Positions 18,878 through 31,000 of a stretch of DNA of 64,000 nt are shown piece by piece. Positions within the stretch are counted from its first letter, which is position 1; each line of letters begins with the position of its first letter. The notes beneath the pieces were generated by a model that was not told the DNA's origin, made no database searches, and saw only the letters and a list, made by a program, of their open reading frames with translations. The translations under genes and the position numbers were made by a program. Source of the DNA: WLMZ01 sp038227995 (GTDB lineage Bacteria; Actinomycetota; Acidimicrobiia; Acidimicrobiales; Ilumatobacteraceae); contig JBBRPP010000006.1 of the NCBI GenBank assembly GCA_038227995.1, positions 118,564 to 182,563 of the forward strand. The letters are read 5' to 3'.

Positions 18878-20257
18878 TCAGGCGCTGGTGATCAGCGACA
18901 ACAGTTCGGCGACGTGCTGATCGCATTCGTCGCGGTTCGGAGCCTCGAGGTTGAGCCTCAGCAATGGCTCGGTGTTCGACGGGCGCAGGTTGAACCACCA
19001 GTCACCACCGTCGACGGTCAGACCATCGAGGTGGTCCTGATCGGCCGATGAGAAGTGGGCCGCGATCATCTCGATCACGGCGTTGACGTCGTCGACGTGG
19101 GTGTTGATCTCACCGCTCGACGAGTAGCGCTCGAACGGCTTGCGCACCACGGACAGGTCTTGCTGCACCCGGCTGATCTCGTCGAGCACGAGCATCGATG
19201 CGATGAGGCCGCTGTCGGCGCGGTAGTTGTCGCGGAAGTAGTAGTGGGCCGAATGCTCGCCACCGAACACGGCGCCGGTCTCGGCCATGATCTGCTTGAT
19301 GAACGAGTGACCGACTTTGGTTCGCACCGGCACGCCGCCGTGTTCGCGGATCACTTCCGGGACGGCTCGGGAGCAGATCAGGTTGTACAGAATCGTTGCG
19401 CCGGGGTTCTTCCGCAACACGCTTGTCGCCAGGATCGCGGTCGTGGTGGAACCGCTGATGCCGCGGCCGTGCTCGTCGACGACGAAGACGCGGTCGGCGT
19501 CGCCGTCGAAGGCGAGGCCGACGTCGAATCCGCCCGACACCACGCGCGCCTGCAGATCGCGTTGATTCGCGGGCTGCAGCGGATCGGCGGGATGATTCGG
19601 GAAGGTGCCGTCGAGTTCGCCGTACATGACCTCGAGGTCGATCACGGGCAACCGCTCGAACACGGCGGGGACGACGAGCCCGCCCATACCGTTGGCGGTG
19701 TCGGCGACGATGCGCAACGGACGAAGCTGGCTGACGTCGAGAAACGACACGACGTGGTCGACGAACGCCGAGAGCAGATTGCGCTGCGTGGAACGGCCCG
19801 GCCGCTCGGCGGGCAGCGGTCCACGACCATCGAGGACGCTCTGCGCAACCGCCTTGATCTCTTCGAGGCCGGTGTCGACGCCGACCGGACGGGCCCCGGC
19901 GAGACACAGCTTGATGCCGTTGTACTGGGCGGGGTTGTGCGACGCCGTGAACATCGCACCGGGTGCGTCGAGACGGCCGGCGGCAAAGTACAACAGGTCG
20001 GTCGAGGCCAACCCGAGCAGGACGACATCGACACCCTGCTCCATCACCCCACGGGCGAACGCATCGACCAGTTCCGGGCCGGACGGCCGCATGTCGTTGG
20101 CGATGATGAGATGCGACGGCTTGGTGAACGCCGCGAACGCGACGCCGAGCGCATGCGCGACGTCGGCGTCGAGTTGGTCGGGCACCGTGCCACGAATGTC
20201 GTATGCCTTGACAATCGCATCGAGCTTCGAGCGGTCAGGAATGTCGGTGTCGGCCAT
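18878..20257 (-). CDS. manB: phosphomannomutase/phosphoglucomutase
   Basis: 459-residue alpha-D-phosphohexomutase converting mannose-6-P and mannose-1-P (possibly also the glucose forms). It supplies GDP-mannose synthesis by the ManC at 39893-40897. The phosphoserine loop FTASHNPAQYNGIK is at ~102-115, the metal loop AFDGDADR near ~247, the sugar loop GGEHSAHYYF, and the phosphate-binding RPSNTEPLLRL near the end. All four family landmarks are intact. Start ATG 20257 gives the usual KAYDIRGTVPDQL start. Confidence 0.93.
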   Translation of the reverse strand: MADTDIPDRSKLDAIVKAYDIRGTVPDQLDADVAHALGVAFAAFTKPSHLIIANDMRPSGPELVDAFARGVMEQGVDVVLLGLASTDLLYFAAGRLDAPGAMFTASHNPAQYNGIKLCLAGARPVGVDTGLEEIKAVAQSVLDGRGPLPAERPGRSTQRNLLSAFVDHVVSFLDVSQLRPLRIVADTANGMGGLVVPAVFERLPVIDLEVMYGELDGTFPNHPADPLQPANQRDLQARVVSGGFDVGLAFDGDADRVFVVDEHGRGISGSTTTAILATSVLRKNPGATILYNLICSRAVPEVIREHGGVPVRTKVGHSFIKQIMAETGAVFGGEHSAHYYFRDNYRADSGLIASMLVLDEISRVQQDLSVVRKPFERYSSSGEINTHVDDVNAVIEMIAAHFSSADQDHLDGLTVDGGDWWFNLRPSNTEPLLRLNLEAPNRDECDQHVAELLSLITSA

Positions 20258-20268
20258 AGCAAGAGGGC

Positions 20269-20274
20269 ACGCTA
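20269..20274 (-). promoter_or_regulatory. possible -10 element (TAGCGT) for manB
   Basis: TAGCGT lies 11 bases before the manB ATG, inside the short gap and end of the upstream gene. The spacing is longer than for the other leaderless-type starts here. Confidence 0.3.
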
Positions 20275-23019
20275 TCGGGGTGGTTCGAGATCGTCCAGCA
20301 CCGCCGGCGGTGATGGGTCGTCGTCGGTGATCGCAGTGGCCAGCCCGGCGGGCGGCGTGGCATCGTGATGCGCCCAGGGATCGCCATCATGGTCGACCTC
20401 GGCCTCGCCCAACGGCGGCAGCGGAGGCGGGACGTCGAAGGGATGGGCGGTCCGGTAGTTGATCGGGACCCACCGCTTGAACGCGAACAGCAACACGATG
20501 CCGATCAAGGTCAAGATGTACGCGATGTAGTCGGTCGTGGTGCGCCCGTACGCGAGTCGAACGTGGGTCGATGTCGGCACCACCACCATCAGGTTCGGCG
20601 CGATCCGGTACGGACCCGTGCCACCCTCGACCACCCAGTTCGGGAAGTAGCTGACCTTGACGAGCACCGGCACGCCGACCTGCGACACGTCGAAGTCGAC
20701 GGTCTCGTTGCCCATCTTCAGGTTCGACACAGTGATCTTCGGTTCGGTCACCGTCTTGATCGCCTCGGTCGGCTTGACCACGTTGACGCGATCCTTCTGG
20801 ACGAGCGATTGGTCGACGGCGACATCGACGCGCTGCCATTCCTTCGGACCGTCACCTGCGGGCACTGCAGCCCAGTCCTTCGAGTTCTGGAACCAGCTCG
20901 TGCCGAGCTCGAGCCACTTCTCGCGGTCATCGGCGCGGCCGGTGACGACGACGGGTTGGACGGCCAGCGGCGTGACGATGTCGCTGTCGGCAACCGTGTA
21001 GATGTGCCACGGTCCGCTCACCTTGATCAATGTGAGGCCCGGCGTGTTCTCGGCCTTGGTGACCGCACCATCGGTGAACGCCATGTAGTACTTGATGCCG
21101 AGATCCTGCAGATACGGCACGCCGACCGACGGGTCGTTGTCCTGGTAACGCAGCTGACGCACCGGATCAGAGCTCTTGGACGACATCGCCGATGCCGCGA
21201 GGAAGTGATACGGCGTGGTGCCCGAGGCTTCGAAGAACAGACCCTCACTGCTGTTGATGCAGCCGTTGCTCCAGTGCGGCAGCAGCATCAGCGCCATGGT
21301 CGTGCCGTATCGGCCGGTGTCGTTGTTGTTCTCCCACATCGCCCGCCCGCAACCCAGCGCCGGATCGTCACCGATCGTTTCCATGTCGAGCACGAGTTGG
21401 CGATATTCGCCGTACGCGCTCTTGCCCTCGTAGCCGGTGAAGTTGTAGCGAGCCCAACTGTCGGCGAGGCCACGCGTCCCGGTGGATCGCTTCTTGTAGA
21501 GGACGAGCTGTGAGTCGTTGTTGAATCCGAGGCTGAGGGCGTAGCGGCCGTTGACCCGCGTGCTGCCGAAGAAGTCGACCTCGAACTCGACCGCGAGCAT
21601 GAGCAGCACGACCACCAGCGCGACGACCGCAGTTGTGGCTCCTCCAACGGTCGACCAACGAGACGTCGGCATCGCGACTGCGGCGCCGGTGCGGCCTTGA
21701 CGGCGTTCGGCAGCGACGCCGTACCCGACTCGCGCGCGGCCGAACACCTTGGCGATCCACAACCCGACTTCGGCGACGCCGACCATCATCAGCAGGTAGC
21801 GGAGGAGGTTGATGAACGGCAGGATGCGCGGGTTCCACAACAGCCCGATCAGTGGGATCGAGTCGTGGTTGTGCTGCGTGAAACGGGTGAGGAGTGCGAG
21901 GGCGATGATCGTGATGCCGATCCAGGCACCAGTGAGGTGTCGCTTCTTCACGCACGAGATGAACCCGATGAGCGCGAACGCGAACACGATGCGATCGAGC
22001 GTGACGTCGAGGTTGAAGAACATCTTCCAGTACGAGTCGTTTGGCCCGCTCGGCCGTGCCTCGTATTTCATGTCGGTCATGAAGGCCGAGCCACCAGCGA
22101 ACGGCAGGATCCAGAACGCGGTCAGAAGCCCGGCGGGCAGCAGCGTCGTGATGCAGTAACGCAACCGCATCTTGTCCATCCAGATCAATGCCATCAGCAC
22201 CACGCCGATGACGACGAAGATCGCGACGATGCCGTGGCTCAAGATCGCGAGCGCCAGGAACACCGCTGTTCGCCCCCGATGTTTGCCCGTCTCGAGTCCG
22301 CGAGCGAACAGGCCGAGACCGAGCATCGCGAACGAGAGCGCGATGCTGAACGAGAACTCGCCGGCCATCGTGCTCTTGACGGTGCCGCCGAGGATGCTGA
22401 GGTCCTTGGTGTCCTCGAGCAAGAAGATCAAGGCGGCGAGCGAGAACAGCTCGGGCATGGGGTACCGGAACCGAGCCAACCGGCCGAACGCCCAGCAGCA
22501 CACCGGCAAGGTCATGATGCCCGACACGACGATGATCTTGAAGGCGATGCCGTACGGCAGGATCACGTTCAGGGCGACGATCATCAGCGCCGGGATCACC
22601 ATGTAGAACCGGTACATCGGGAATCCGTCGTACCAGTACGGGTCCCAGCCACTCAACTGGAAGTTGGGCAGCAGATGATCGCGAAGGTACGCGGGACCCA
22701 TGACATGGGCACCCATGTCGCCACCCGTCGGGGTGTTGTTGGTGGTGATCAGGTCCCAGTGGACGACGTTCAACAGCACGATCGCCGTGACGAGCAAGAA
22801 CACGAAGGCGGTCAGCGTCTTGATCGTGCGCTCGACCGTCCACGGCGCGTCCATCCAGTCGAGAGGACGACGGACCATCGCCCGGGCGCGCCGAGCGAAC
22901 CAGCTGTCCCTGCGGGCGTCGACGGCCTCGATGTCGTCGGCGAGGGTGTCGTGGCCGACCTCCTGCACCTCCTCGCCATTCGAGTCGTCGAGATCGGTGA
23001 GGTCAGACACGTGCGTCAT
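20272..23019 (-). CDS. large membrane protein, PTPS-related (PF10131-like), GT-C-like
   Basis: About 915 residues. An acidic cytoplasmic start is followed by some ten hydrophobic segments in the first half, then a large soluble, probably outside, domain (~480-830), a last membrane segment (DYIAYILTLIGIVLLFAF) and an acidic tail. The stretch WYDGFPMYRFYMVIPAL is characteristic of the '6-pyruvoyl-tetrahydropterin synthase related' membrane family, which resembles GT-C glycosyltransferases. I infer a lipid-linked sugar or wall-glycan role from its place between manB and other envelope genes. Start is ATG 23019 (AGAGG 11 bases upstream) or GTG 23028. Confidence 0.75.
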   Translation of the reverse strand: MTHVSDLTDLDDSNGEEVQEVGHDTLADDIEAVDARRDSWFARRARAMVRRPLDWMDAPWTVERTIKTLTAFVFLLVTAIVLLNVVHWDLITTNNTPTGGDMGAHVMGPAYLRDHLLPNFQLSGWDPYWYDGFPMYRFYMVIPALMIVALNVILPYGIAFKIIVVSGIMTLPVCCWAFGRLARFRYPMPELFSLAALIFLLEDTKDLSILGGTVKSTMAGEFSFSIALSFAMLGLGLFARGLETGKHRGRTAVFLALAILSHGIVAIFVVIGVVLMALIWMDKMRLRYCITTLLPAGLLTAFWILPFAGGSAFMTDMKYEARPSGPNDSYWKMFFNLDVTLDRIVFAFALIGFISCVKKRHLTGAWIGITIIALALLTRFTQHNHDSIPLIGLLWNPRILPFINLLRYLLMMVGVAEVGLWIAKVFGRARVGYGVAAERRQGRTGAAVAMPTSRWSTVGGATTAVVALVVVLLMLAVEFEVDFFGSTRVNGRYALSLGFNNDSQLVLYKKRSTGTRGLADSWARYNFTGYEGKSAYGEYRQLVLDMETIGDDPALGCGRAMWENNNDTGRYGTTMALMLLPHWSNGCINSSEGLFFEASGTTPYHFLAASAMSSKSSDPVRQLRYQDNDPSVGVPYLQDLGIKYYMAFTDGAVTKAENTPGLTLIKVSGPWHIYTVADSDIVTPLAVQPVVVTGRADDREKWLELGTSWFQNSKDWAAVPAGDGPKEWQRVDVAVDQSLVQKDRVNVVKPTEAIKTVTEPKITVSNLKMGNETVDFDVSQVGVPVLVKVSYFPNWVVEGGTGPYRIAPNLMVVVPTSTHVRLAYGRTTTDYIAYILTLIGIVLLFAFKRWVPINYRTAHPFDVPPPLPPLGEAEVDHDGDPWAHHDATPPAGLATAITDDDPSPPAVLDDLEPPR

Positions 23020-23069
23020 GGCGTGCACATCCTCTCATCTCAGGCCTCGCAACTCACGTCACACAGGAG

Positions 23070-23837
23070 TCAGTGAGCGACCAGGGCCAGCGCGGTTGCA
23101 TTGAACGCCATGTGGGTCACGATGCCCATGCCGAGGCGATTGGTCGAGAACGCACAGAACCCGACGACCAATCCGAACGCGAAGAGGCCGGGGTACTCGA
23201 CCGGTCGGAAGTGGATCAGAGCAAAGAACGCGGCCACGAGGACGACCGCGATCACGTCGTTGAGCCGACGTCGGGCCGCACCCTGCAGCAGCCCGCGGTA
23301 CACGGACTCCTCGACGAGGGGCGCACCGACCACGATGACCGCGACGAGCACCACGAGCCAGAAACCATGGGCCTTGTCGTAGAGGTCGTGGGCGTTCTGC
23401 TCGAGGTGCTTGCTGGAGAACGTTCCCGGCCAGCCCGACTGCAACGGCCAGTACACGAGTCGGAGCAGGACCAGTTGGCTGAGCACACCGATCGGGATGC
23501 CGACGAGATCGATGGGACGGAAGGCGAACGAGTAGTCGGTGAACGGGTGACCCGTTGCACAGCGATAGCTGACCACGACGAGCGCGGCGATCTGCGGTGC
23601 CCACAGCGCCAGCACCGACGCCGCTTCGAGCCAGACCGGGAACGTGCCCTCCTTCTTGCCCGAATACCCGGCCACGGAGATGACGGCGATGCCTCCGATG
23701 TTGCCCACCAGCCAGCCGGTCAACCATGTGATCGCGGCGATGCGCAACGAGATCGCGGGCGGAGTCGTCAGCGGGGTGGCCGGTGCAACATCGGAGCGCG
23801 CTGCGCCTGCCTTGCGCGCCGACGGGTCAACAGCCAT
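23070..23837 (-). CDS. CPBP-family intramembrane metalloprotease
   Basis: 255 residues with about seven membrane segments. Motif 1 EESVYRG (EExxxR, ~175-180), motif 2 FALIHFRP (Phe...His) and motif 3 THMAFNA are all present, so it should be an active Abi/CAAX-type glutamic protease. The start ATG 23837 is chosen because TACCGT lies 7 bases upstream; a longer open frame upstream overlaps the DUF3499 gene and is not conserved. Substrate unknown. Confidence 0.88.
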   Translation of the reverse strand: MAVDPSARKAGAARSDVAPATPLTTPPAISLRIAAITWLTGWLVGNIGGIAVISVAGYSGKKEGTFPVWLEAASVLALWAPQIAALVVVSYRCATGHPFTDYSFAFRPIDLVGIPIGVLSQLVLLRLVYWPLQSGWPGTFSSKHLEQNAHDLYDKAHGFWLVVLVAVIVVGAPLVEESVYRGLLQGAARRRLNDVIAVVLVAAFFALIHFRPVEYPGLFAFGLVVGFCAFSTNRLGMGIVTHMAFNATALALVAH

Positions 23838-23844
23838 CTTGTCA

Positions 23845-23850
23845 ACGGTA
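23845..23850 (-). promoter_or_regulatory. -10 element (TACCGT) for the CPBP gene
   Basis: TACCGT ends 7 bases before ATG 23837, and no Shine-Dalgarno is present. Confidence 0.4.
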
Positions 23851-23863
23851 CAGCGAACCCCGT

Positions 23864-24088
23864 TCAGCCGGCGTTGGCGTACACGAACTCGCGGCTGGTT
23901 CGCCGGTCTTCCAGTCGCCAACCGTGGGGCACGGACAGCCGCGATCCGTGGCGGCGGCACAGGTCGTACGCGTGCGGGTCTCGTTCGGGCGACAGGTCGT
24001 CGAGCCACACGGCGGAGCGCGCGTACTGATACGTGAGGGTGATCACGGCCTCTTCGGCACATCCTGAACGCGAACACTGGCGCTGCAC
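23864..24088 (-). CDS. DUF3499 family protein
   Basis: 74 residues: MQRQCSRSGCAEEAVITLTY, then YDLCRRHGSRLSVPHGW. Cys pairs CxxxxC and CxxH suggest a small zinc finger. The family is restricted to actinobacteria and its role is not known. It is normally close to the phosphomannomutase, as here. GTG 24088 is preferred over ATG 24112: it gives the family N-terminus, and TATTTT lies 7 bases upstream. Confidence 0.85.
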   Translation of the reverse strand: MQRQCSRSGCAEEAVITLTYQYARSAVWLDDLSPERDPHAYDLCRRHGSRLSVPHGWRLEDRRTSREFVYANAG

Positions 24089-24095
24089 ATGTCCG

Positions 24096-24101
24096 AAAAT
24101 A
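24096..24101 (-). promoter_or_regulatory. -10 element (TATTTT) for the DUF3499 gene
   Basis: TATTTT ends 7 bases before GTG 24088. It decides between the two possible starts. Confidence 0.45.
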
Positions 24102-24207
24102 GCGGCGCCCATGGACGCTCGGGTGGATGCTCGCGAGCCGCCCCGAGCGTGACGAGAGGCAACGTGTGCTTTGGTCGCGCGACCGACTCCACCAGCCTGA
24201 ATCCACG

Positions 24208-24213
24208 TAGCAT
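24208..24213 (+). promoter_or_regulatory. -10 element (TAGCAT) for ftsH
   Basis: TAGCAT ends 7 bases before ATG 24221. The alternative ATG at 24212 lies within this hexamer, which argues for 24221 as the start. A CCGACT about 18 bases upstream could be a weak -35. Confidence 0.45.
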
Positions 24214-24220
24214 GACACAC

Positions 24221-26212
<1,992 letters not shown>

Positions 26213-26216
26213 ATCC

Positions 26217-26684
26217 TCAGCGGCCGAGATCGGGTTCCGGTGACGCTCCGGGCGATCGCGCCTCGGCGCATGCCGCCCACAGATCGGTGGCACTGACCGG
26301 CCCGAGGAAGCTGGCCTTCACGACGCCGTCGCGATCCGCGATCACGAGGGTCGGCACGGCATCGATGTTGTAGCGCTTGTGCACCTCAGGGTTGCCGAGG
26401 TAGTCGGCGTCGACCACGCTGACCTCTGAACTCGCCAACACGGCGGCCTTGCGCTTGACGTCGGCGCACGTGTGGCACGACGACGATGTGAAGGTGACGA
26501 CCAGCCAGTCGGCAGTTGCGGTGGGGAAATCGGCACGATCGAGCTGGGCCGGCACCTGCCACTGTTGCTGTGACGGCGGATCGACCGCGCGCCTGCGCTG
26601 CAACACGAGTGCCGCGCCGGCGACGACGACTATGAGGACGGCGGCGACGAGAAGTTGCATGGTCCACATTCCGGAAGAGCCCAT
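26217..26684 (-). CDS. membrane-anchored thioredoxin-like protein
   Basis: 155 residues. One N-terminal membrane segment (LLVAAVLIVVVAGAALVL) is followed by an extracytoplasmic thioredoxin fold with the active site SSSCHTCADVK (CHTC), the cis-Pro in DAVPTLVIADRDG, and a degraded C-terminal helix. The start (ATG 26684, or 26669/26660) overlaps the 3' end of the DUF5719 gene by up to 55 bases, so the pair is coupled. It is likely a thiol-disulfide exchange protein at the membrane, perhaps serving the two upstream envelope proteins. Confidence 0.8.
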   Translation of the reverse strand: MGSSGMWTMQLLVAAVLIVVVAGAALVLQRRRAVDPPSQQQWQVPAQLDRADFPTATADWLVVTFTSSSCHTCADVKRKAAVLASSEVSVVDADYLGNPEVHKRYNIDAVPTLVIADRDGVVKASFLGPVSATDLWAACAEARSPGASPEPDLGR

Positions 26685-28099
26685 GACCCGGATCGGCCGG
26701 CGAGGGTGCCGCCCTGGGGCAGGAGACGTTCGACGTAGATGCGCTGCGTGGATTCCACGACCAGCGGACGCCCGAACACACTGGGGTCGGTGAGGTTGAT
26801 CGACACGCTGCCGGACCCGGTGAGCTTGACCCCGGCGAGCCCGGGCACCGCAACGGCGCCACCAGGGCCGATCGCTTTGACGGTCACGGTGCCATCGGCG
26901 GCATCGACGTTGTAGACGACCAGCGCACCCGTCGTCGACGAATCGACACCGACGGGTACGTACCACTGCGACACCACGTACTCAGACGTCATTCCCAACA
27001 CCACGGTGGTCGAGATCTTGGTGCCCGCCGGTCGCGTCAGCACTCGCTCGACCACGATTGCCGGAGCCGCCAAGGTGGCGAAGACCATGCTGTGCGGGCC
27101 ATCCGGAAGCCCGGTGATCGTGGCAGCATCGAACGTGACGACGTCGCCCGAAGGGACCGAGATCGGATCGGGGTCGACCAGGCCGGGTGCTGCCGCCACT
27201 GGCCCAAGCACTGTCGCGTCGACGGTCGCGTCGGTGTCTGTGGGGTTGTAGAGGACGTACTGCTCGGTGATTCCCGCGCCTTTCTCGCCGTCGGCGAAGA
27301 ACACCTGCTCCGACGGCGCCGGCGCACCGAGCGTCACGGAGTAGCCCAGCCTCGCGGTCCCCGCATACTGCTGCGCCCTGGCCACGATCAGACGTCCTCG
27401 GCTGGCGGCGACGGTGACACCGATGATCGGTTCGTCGACGAGTCCGCTCTCGGAGACGTTGATCACGCTGACCGTACGAGGACTGATCGAGTAGCCCTGG
27501 AACGCCGGCGGCAGGCGCGGACCGCCCTTGGTCTGGAAGTTGATGTCGACGATCACGGTGTCGTCGGACGGATTCGTCAGGATCAGCTGTTCGACGCTGC
27601 CGTCGACCGTCCAACCATCCGCGAAGTACCACGACGAGGACGTCTGCGTCGTGCACGAAGCCACGGTGTCACCACCTGGCGTGTGCGCGATCTGCTCGAC
27701 CATGCCCTCGCCGCCGTCGATCTCGACCATCGCCGAAACGAATGTCGACGTCAATGCCGTGTCGACGTCGAACGTCAGCTTGTCGCGGGCTGGAACCGTC
27801 ACGGACTGCACGACCGGGGCGATGCCCTCGGTGCCGAACAGGGTGATGCGAGCCTGCAGCGGGACATCGGTGGGATCGACCATGACCAGATTGCCACCGA
27901 CGGTCGAGTCCGCAGCCGGCACCCCCGCGCAATACCACGTCGTCGTGATCGGCGTTCGATGCGACGCAAACGGCCGACTCACGAACGGCACAGCGCTGAA
28001 CCGGGTCGTCGTGATCGCCTGCGATCCCTGCCCGATGACAACGCTGGCGATGAAGCCTCCGAGCACCGCCACGGCGATCAATGTCCTGCGTACGCTCAT
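26630..28099 (-). CDS. secreted DUF5719 family protein
   Basis: 489 residues with an N-terminal signal or anchor (LIAVAVLGGFIASVVIG) and repeated beta-rich segments such as WYCAGVPA, WYFADGWTVDGSVEQLILTN and VFFADGEKGAGITEQYVLYN. These are about three or four copies of an ~110-residue unit. In actinobacteria this family is found next to a large GT2 protein, as here. The start overlaps the GT2 stop as ATGA. Cysteines (WYCAG, VASCTT, CGPCNF) could be served by the downstream thioredoxin. Function unknown. Confidence 0.8.
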   Translation of the reverse strand: MSVRRTLIAVAVLGGFIASVVIGQGSQAITTTRFSAVPFVSRPFASHRTPITTTWYCAGVPAADSTVGGNLVMVDPTDVPLQARITLFGTEGIAPVVQSVTVPARDKLTFDVDTALTSTFVSAMVEIDGGEGMVEQIAHTPGGDTVASCTTQTSSSWYFADGWTVDGSVEQLILTNPSDDTVIVDINFQTKGGPRLPPAFQGYSISPRTVSVINVSESGLVDEPIIGVTVAASRGRLIVARAQQYAGTARLGYSVTLGAPAPSEQVFFADGEKGAGITEQYVLYNPTDTDATVDATVLGPVAAAPGLVDPDPISVPSGDVVTFDAATITGLPDGPHSMVFATLAAPAIVVERVLTRPAGTKISTTVVLGMTSEYVVSQWYVPVGVDSSTTGALVVYNVDAADGTVTVKAIGPGGAVAVPGLAGVKLTGSGSVSINLTDPSVFGRPLVVESTQRIYVERLLPQGGTLAGRSGSWALPECGPCNFSSPPSS

Positions 28100-31000
28100 G
28101 ACGGCGCCTGCTCGGCGGGATCGGCATCGATCGGTTCAGCGTCATCGGCGGACTCCGCCTCGGCCGGGCTGACGTCGGGTTCGACCCGCCATGGCAGGCC
28201 GCCCCCGGCATCGACCGGCTGGTTCCCCAAGACCAACACCGGACGATCATCGTCGAGCACCGGGCGCCGCCGGCGACGCAGCCAGGTCCATCTCATTCGG
28301 CTCGCGATCACCAACAATGCCAGCCACGCCGCGAGTTGGACGACGACGGCAACGTGGCGGCCGCCATCGGTGGTGTACGCGAGTACTGCAACTCCCGCCG
28401 TCGGGACCGCGAATGCCGTCGTCGACCCGAAGGCGACGCTGGACGGAGCAGCCTGGCCGCCGACCGTCAGATGCCAGCGAGCGTCGAACGGAACAGCGAG
28501 ATGAACAACGCCGGCACCAACCGGTCCGCGGCCAGGGCCGCGGGCTGACATTCCCGGAAAGGCGGCTGCCGATCCCGAGATGTCTCGTGCTGCGAGCGCT
28601 GCGGGACCGGCCTCGCTACTGGCCTGAGCCGCCGCCGGGCTCAACGTGGCTTGGGTCGGAATCCACGCCAGGTTCTCGAACGCGATGTAGTTCGGTGGCG
28701 TGTACAGCCGGCGCATGTCGAGCTGAGTCGTCAACGACTCGACGAGTCCTGCAGGCGTCGCAACGGGATCCGAGCCGGTCGATTCGATCCCATCGACGAG
28801 CGGAATCACGATGTAGCGGATGGCATACGGCGCGAGCAGGCGTCCGATCCGGGCGGTCGAGTTCTGCGACATCAGCCGGAGGACGACGCTGACGCCGGAC
28901 TCGGCGGATGACGGCAGGCCGGCCCAGTGTTCTGACAGCTGGAGGGCACCATCGTCGACAACGGCGTATGTCATGTCCGACCGTCCCGCCGCGTCGAGCC
29001 GCCACCCCGGCAACGGCATCACGCGCGCATCGCCGATGTAGAGCGTCCGTGAATCGCCCTGGGCCGGATCGAATGCGAACTGCTGGTCGGGCTGCAGCAA
29101 CACCGTGCTCGGTGTCGACCAATGCCCATCGGCAGTGGCGATCGCGGCCGGAATCGCGCCCAGGATGATGGCCACGCCGCTGAGGATGCCGACGGGTTGC
29201 CGCCAACCGAAACTGCCGCCTTGGACGTCCTGCTCGAACGCAGCTGCAGCACAGGCCGCGGCGATGGCCAGACCGACAGCGGCGGGCACCAACAGGATGC
29301 CGATCTCGGGAAGGCGGAACGGAAGGGAGTCGGTCAACGCGAGACAGCTGAGCGCGAGCGAGCCCACGGCCAACGCTCCCCCGCGGGCCGCCCACGTCAA
29401 CCGCCAACCGCGCGCGATGAGAGGAGCCGCGACGACGGGCAACCAGAGGGCGACGGCGAGGACCCCGAGCCGGTCCGGACCGATGGCGAATCGAAGCACG
29501 CGAAAGAGGCCGAGGTGCGACGACTTGGCCTGCGGCGCACCGACGAACGTGTCCCACCCGTTGGTGCCGAACAGCGACGAGAACCACGGCATGTTGATCA
29601 GCACGGCGAGCAGCCCACCGGCCACCGACCAGCCGACCAGCGCCAGCGACGTGAGCAGGGAACCGCGGGCCAGCACGGTGGCGATCGCAAGTGCAACACC
29701 CATCACGACGACGATGGCGGCAAAGGTCGGAACGAATGCCGTGACGACGGCGGTCAACAACACCAACTGCGCCAGCTGGCGAATCTGCTCCCGTCCATCG
29801 CGTGGCGCAGCGGCATCGACCACATCGGCGTCGGCCCGTGCCGTCAGCGCTGGTTCGATCAGGGCGATCTTGCGCAGTAGATGAACGATCCACGGAGCAG
29901 CGCCGTACGCGGCGACAACGCCCCACCGCCCCGCACCCAACGCGCTGTACGGCAACGGGATCGCGGCGAAGGCGATCAGGCCGACGATGCGCGCCCGGGA
30001 CGACGGGAAGATCGACATGAGTCTCCATGCGCCGTAGTACCCGAACGGCAACCACGCCAGCACGGCCAACGTGTGAAACAGGCCCATGTGGCCGAGGCTG
30101 ACCAGCCCGAGCGTGCCGACGAGTCCGATGCCGGTCGGAACCGAGGCGGTACGACCGAGACCGTGGGTCCACCAGCCGGACCAGTAGTCGCCGATCAGCG
30201 TCCGCGCCCCAGCGGGGAATCTGAAGAACTCGCCGACGGACGGCACACCGTGCGAGAGGAATCCACGACTACCGAGGACCACCAGTCCGATCAGCGACAG
30301 CCATGCCGCGAGTTGACCGGCGGAGTTGCGACTGAATCGATGAGCGCCGACCGAGCTCTGGTCGACGGACATGTGCTGCTGCTCGCGCGTTCGCAGGTAC
30401 GACTGCAGCCGTGCGCTGCCGCGGATCTGGAGCCCGGCGACTTCCCGGTACGGCACGTGTCGCAGGTCGGCGATCTCGCGCCGCCGACGAACGATCGAGC
30501 CGAGTCGAGGGATCAGCCCCAGGGTGGCTCGGAAGGATGCGAACGCCTCGCCGAGATGGCCGGTGAACAGGCCGACGACCATCTCCAGCATCGACAACAT
30601 GAGCATCTGCAAGAAGAGCAGCGGGAGACGAAGCCCGCCGGTGAGCGTTGCAACACTGCGAACCCGGTGCTGGGCCTCGAGCAATCGATGCGGGAGATCC
30701 GGACGCCGCCGACGCAGTTGCTCGTCGTGGCGGGCGCGAGCTGCCGGCACGACCACGACGCGCGCACCGCTGAGATGGGCGCGCCAACACAGGTCGAGGT
30801 CCTCACCGTGAAACGTCGTGGCTGGATCGAAGCCGCCCAGGATTCGGAACAGGTCGGCGCGGACGAGCATGCACGCAGACGGCAGCGCGAAGACGTCGCG
30901 TACCGCGTCGTGCTGTTCCTGATCGATCTCGCCCGGTTCGACGAGCGGGTCGATCTCGCCGAAACGATCGACACCGAGACCGACGTGCTGCAGCACGCGT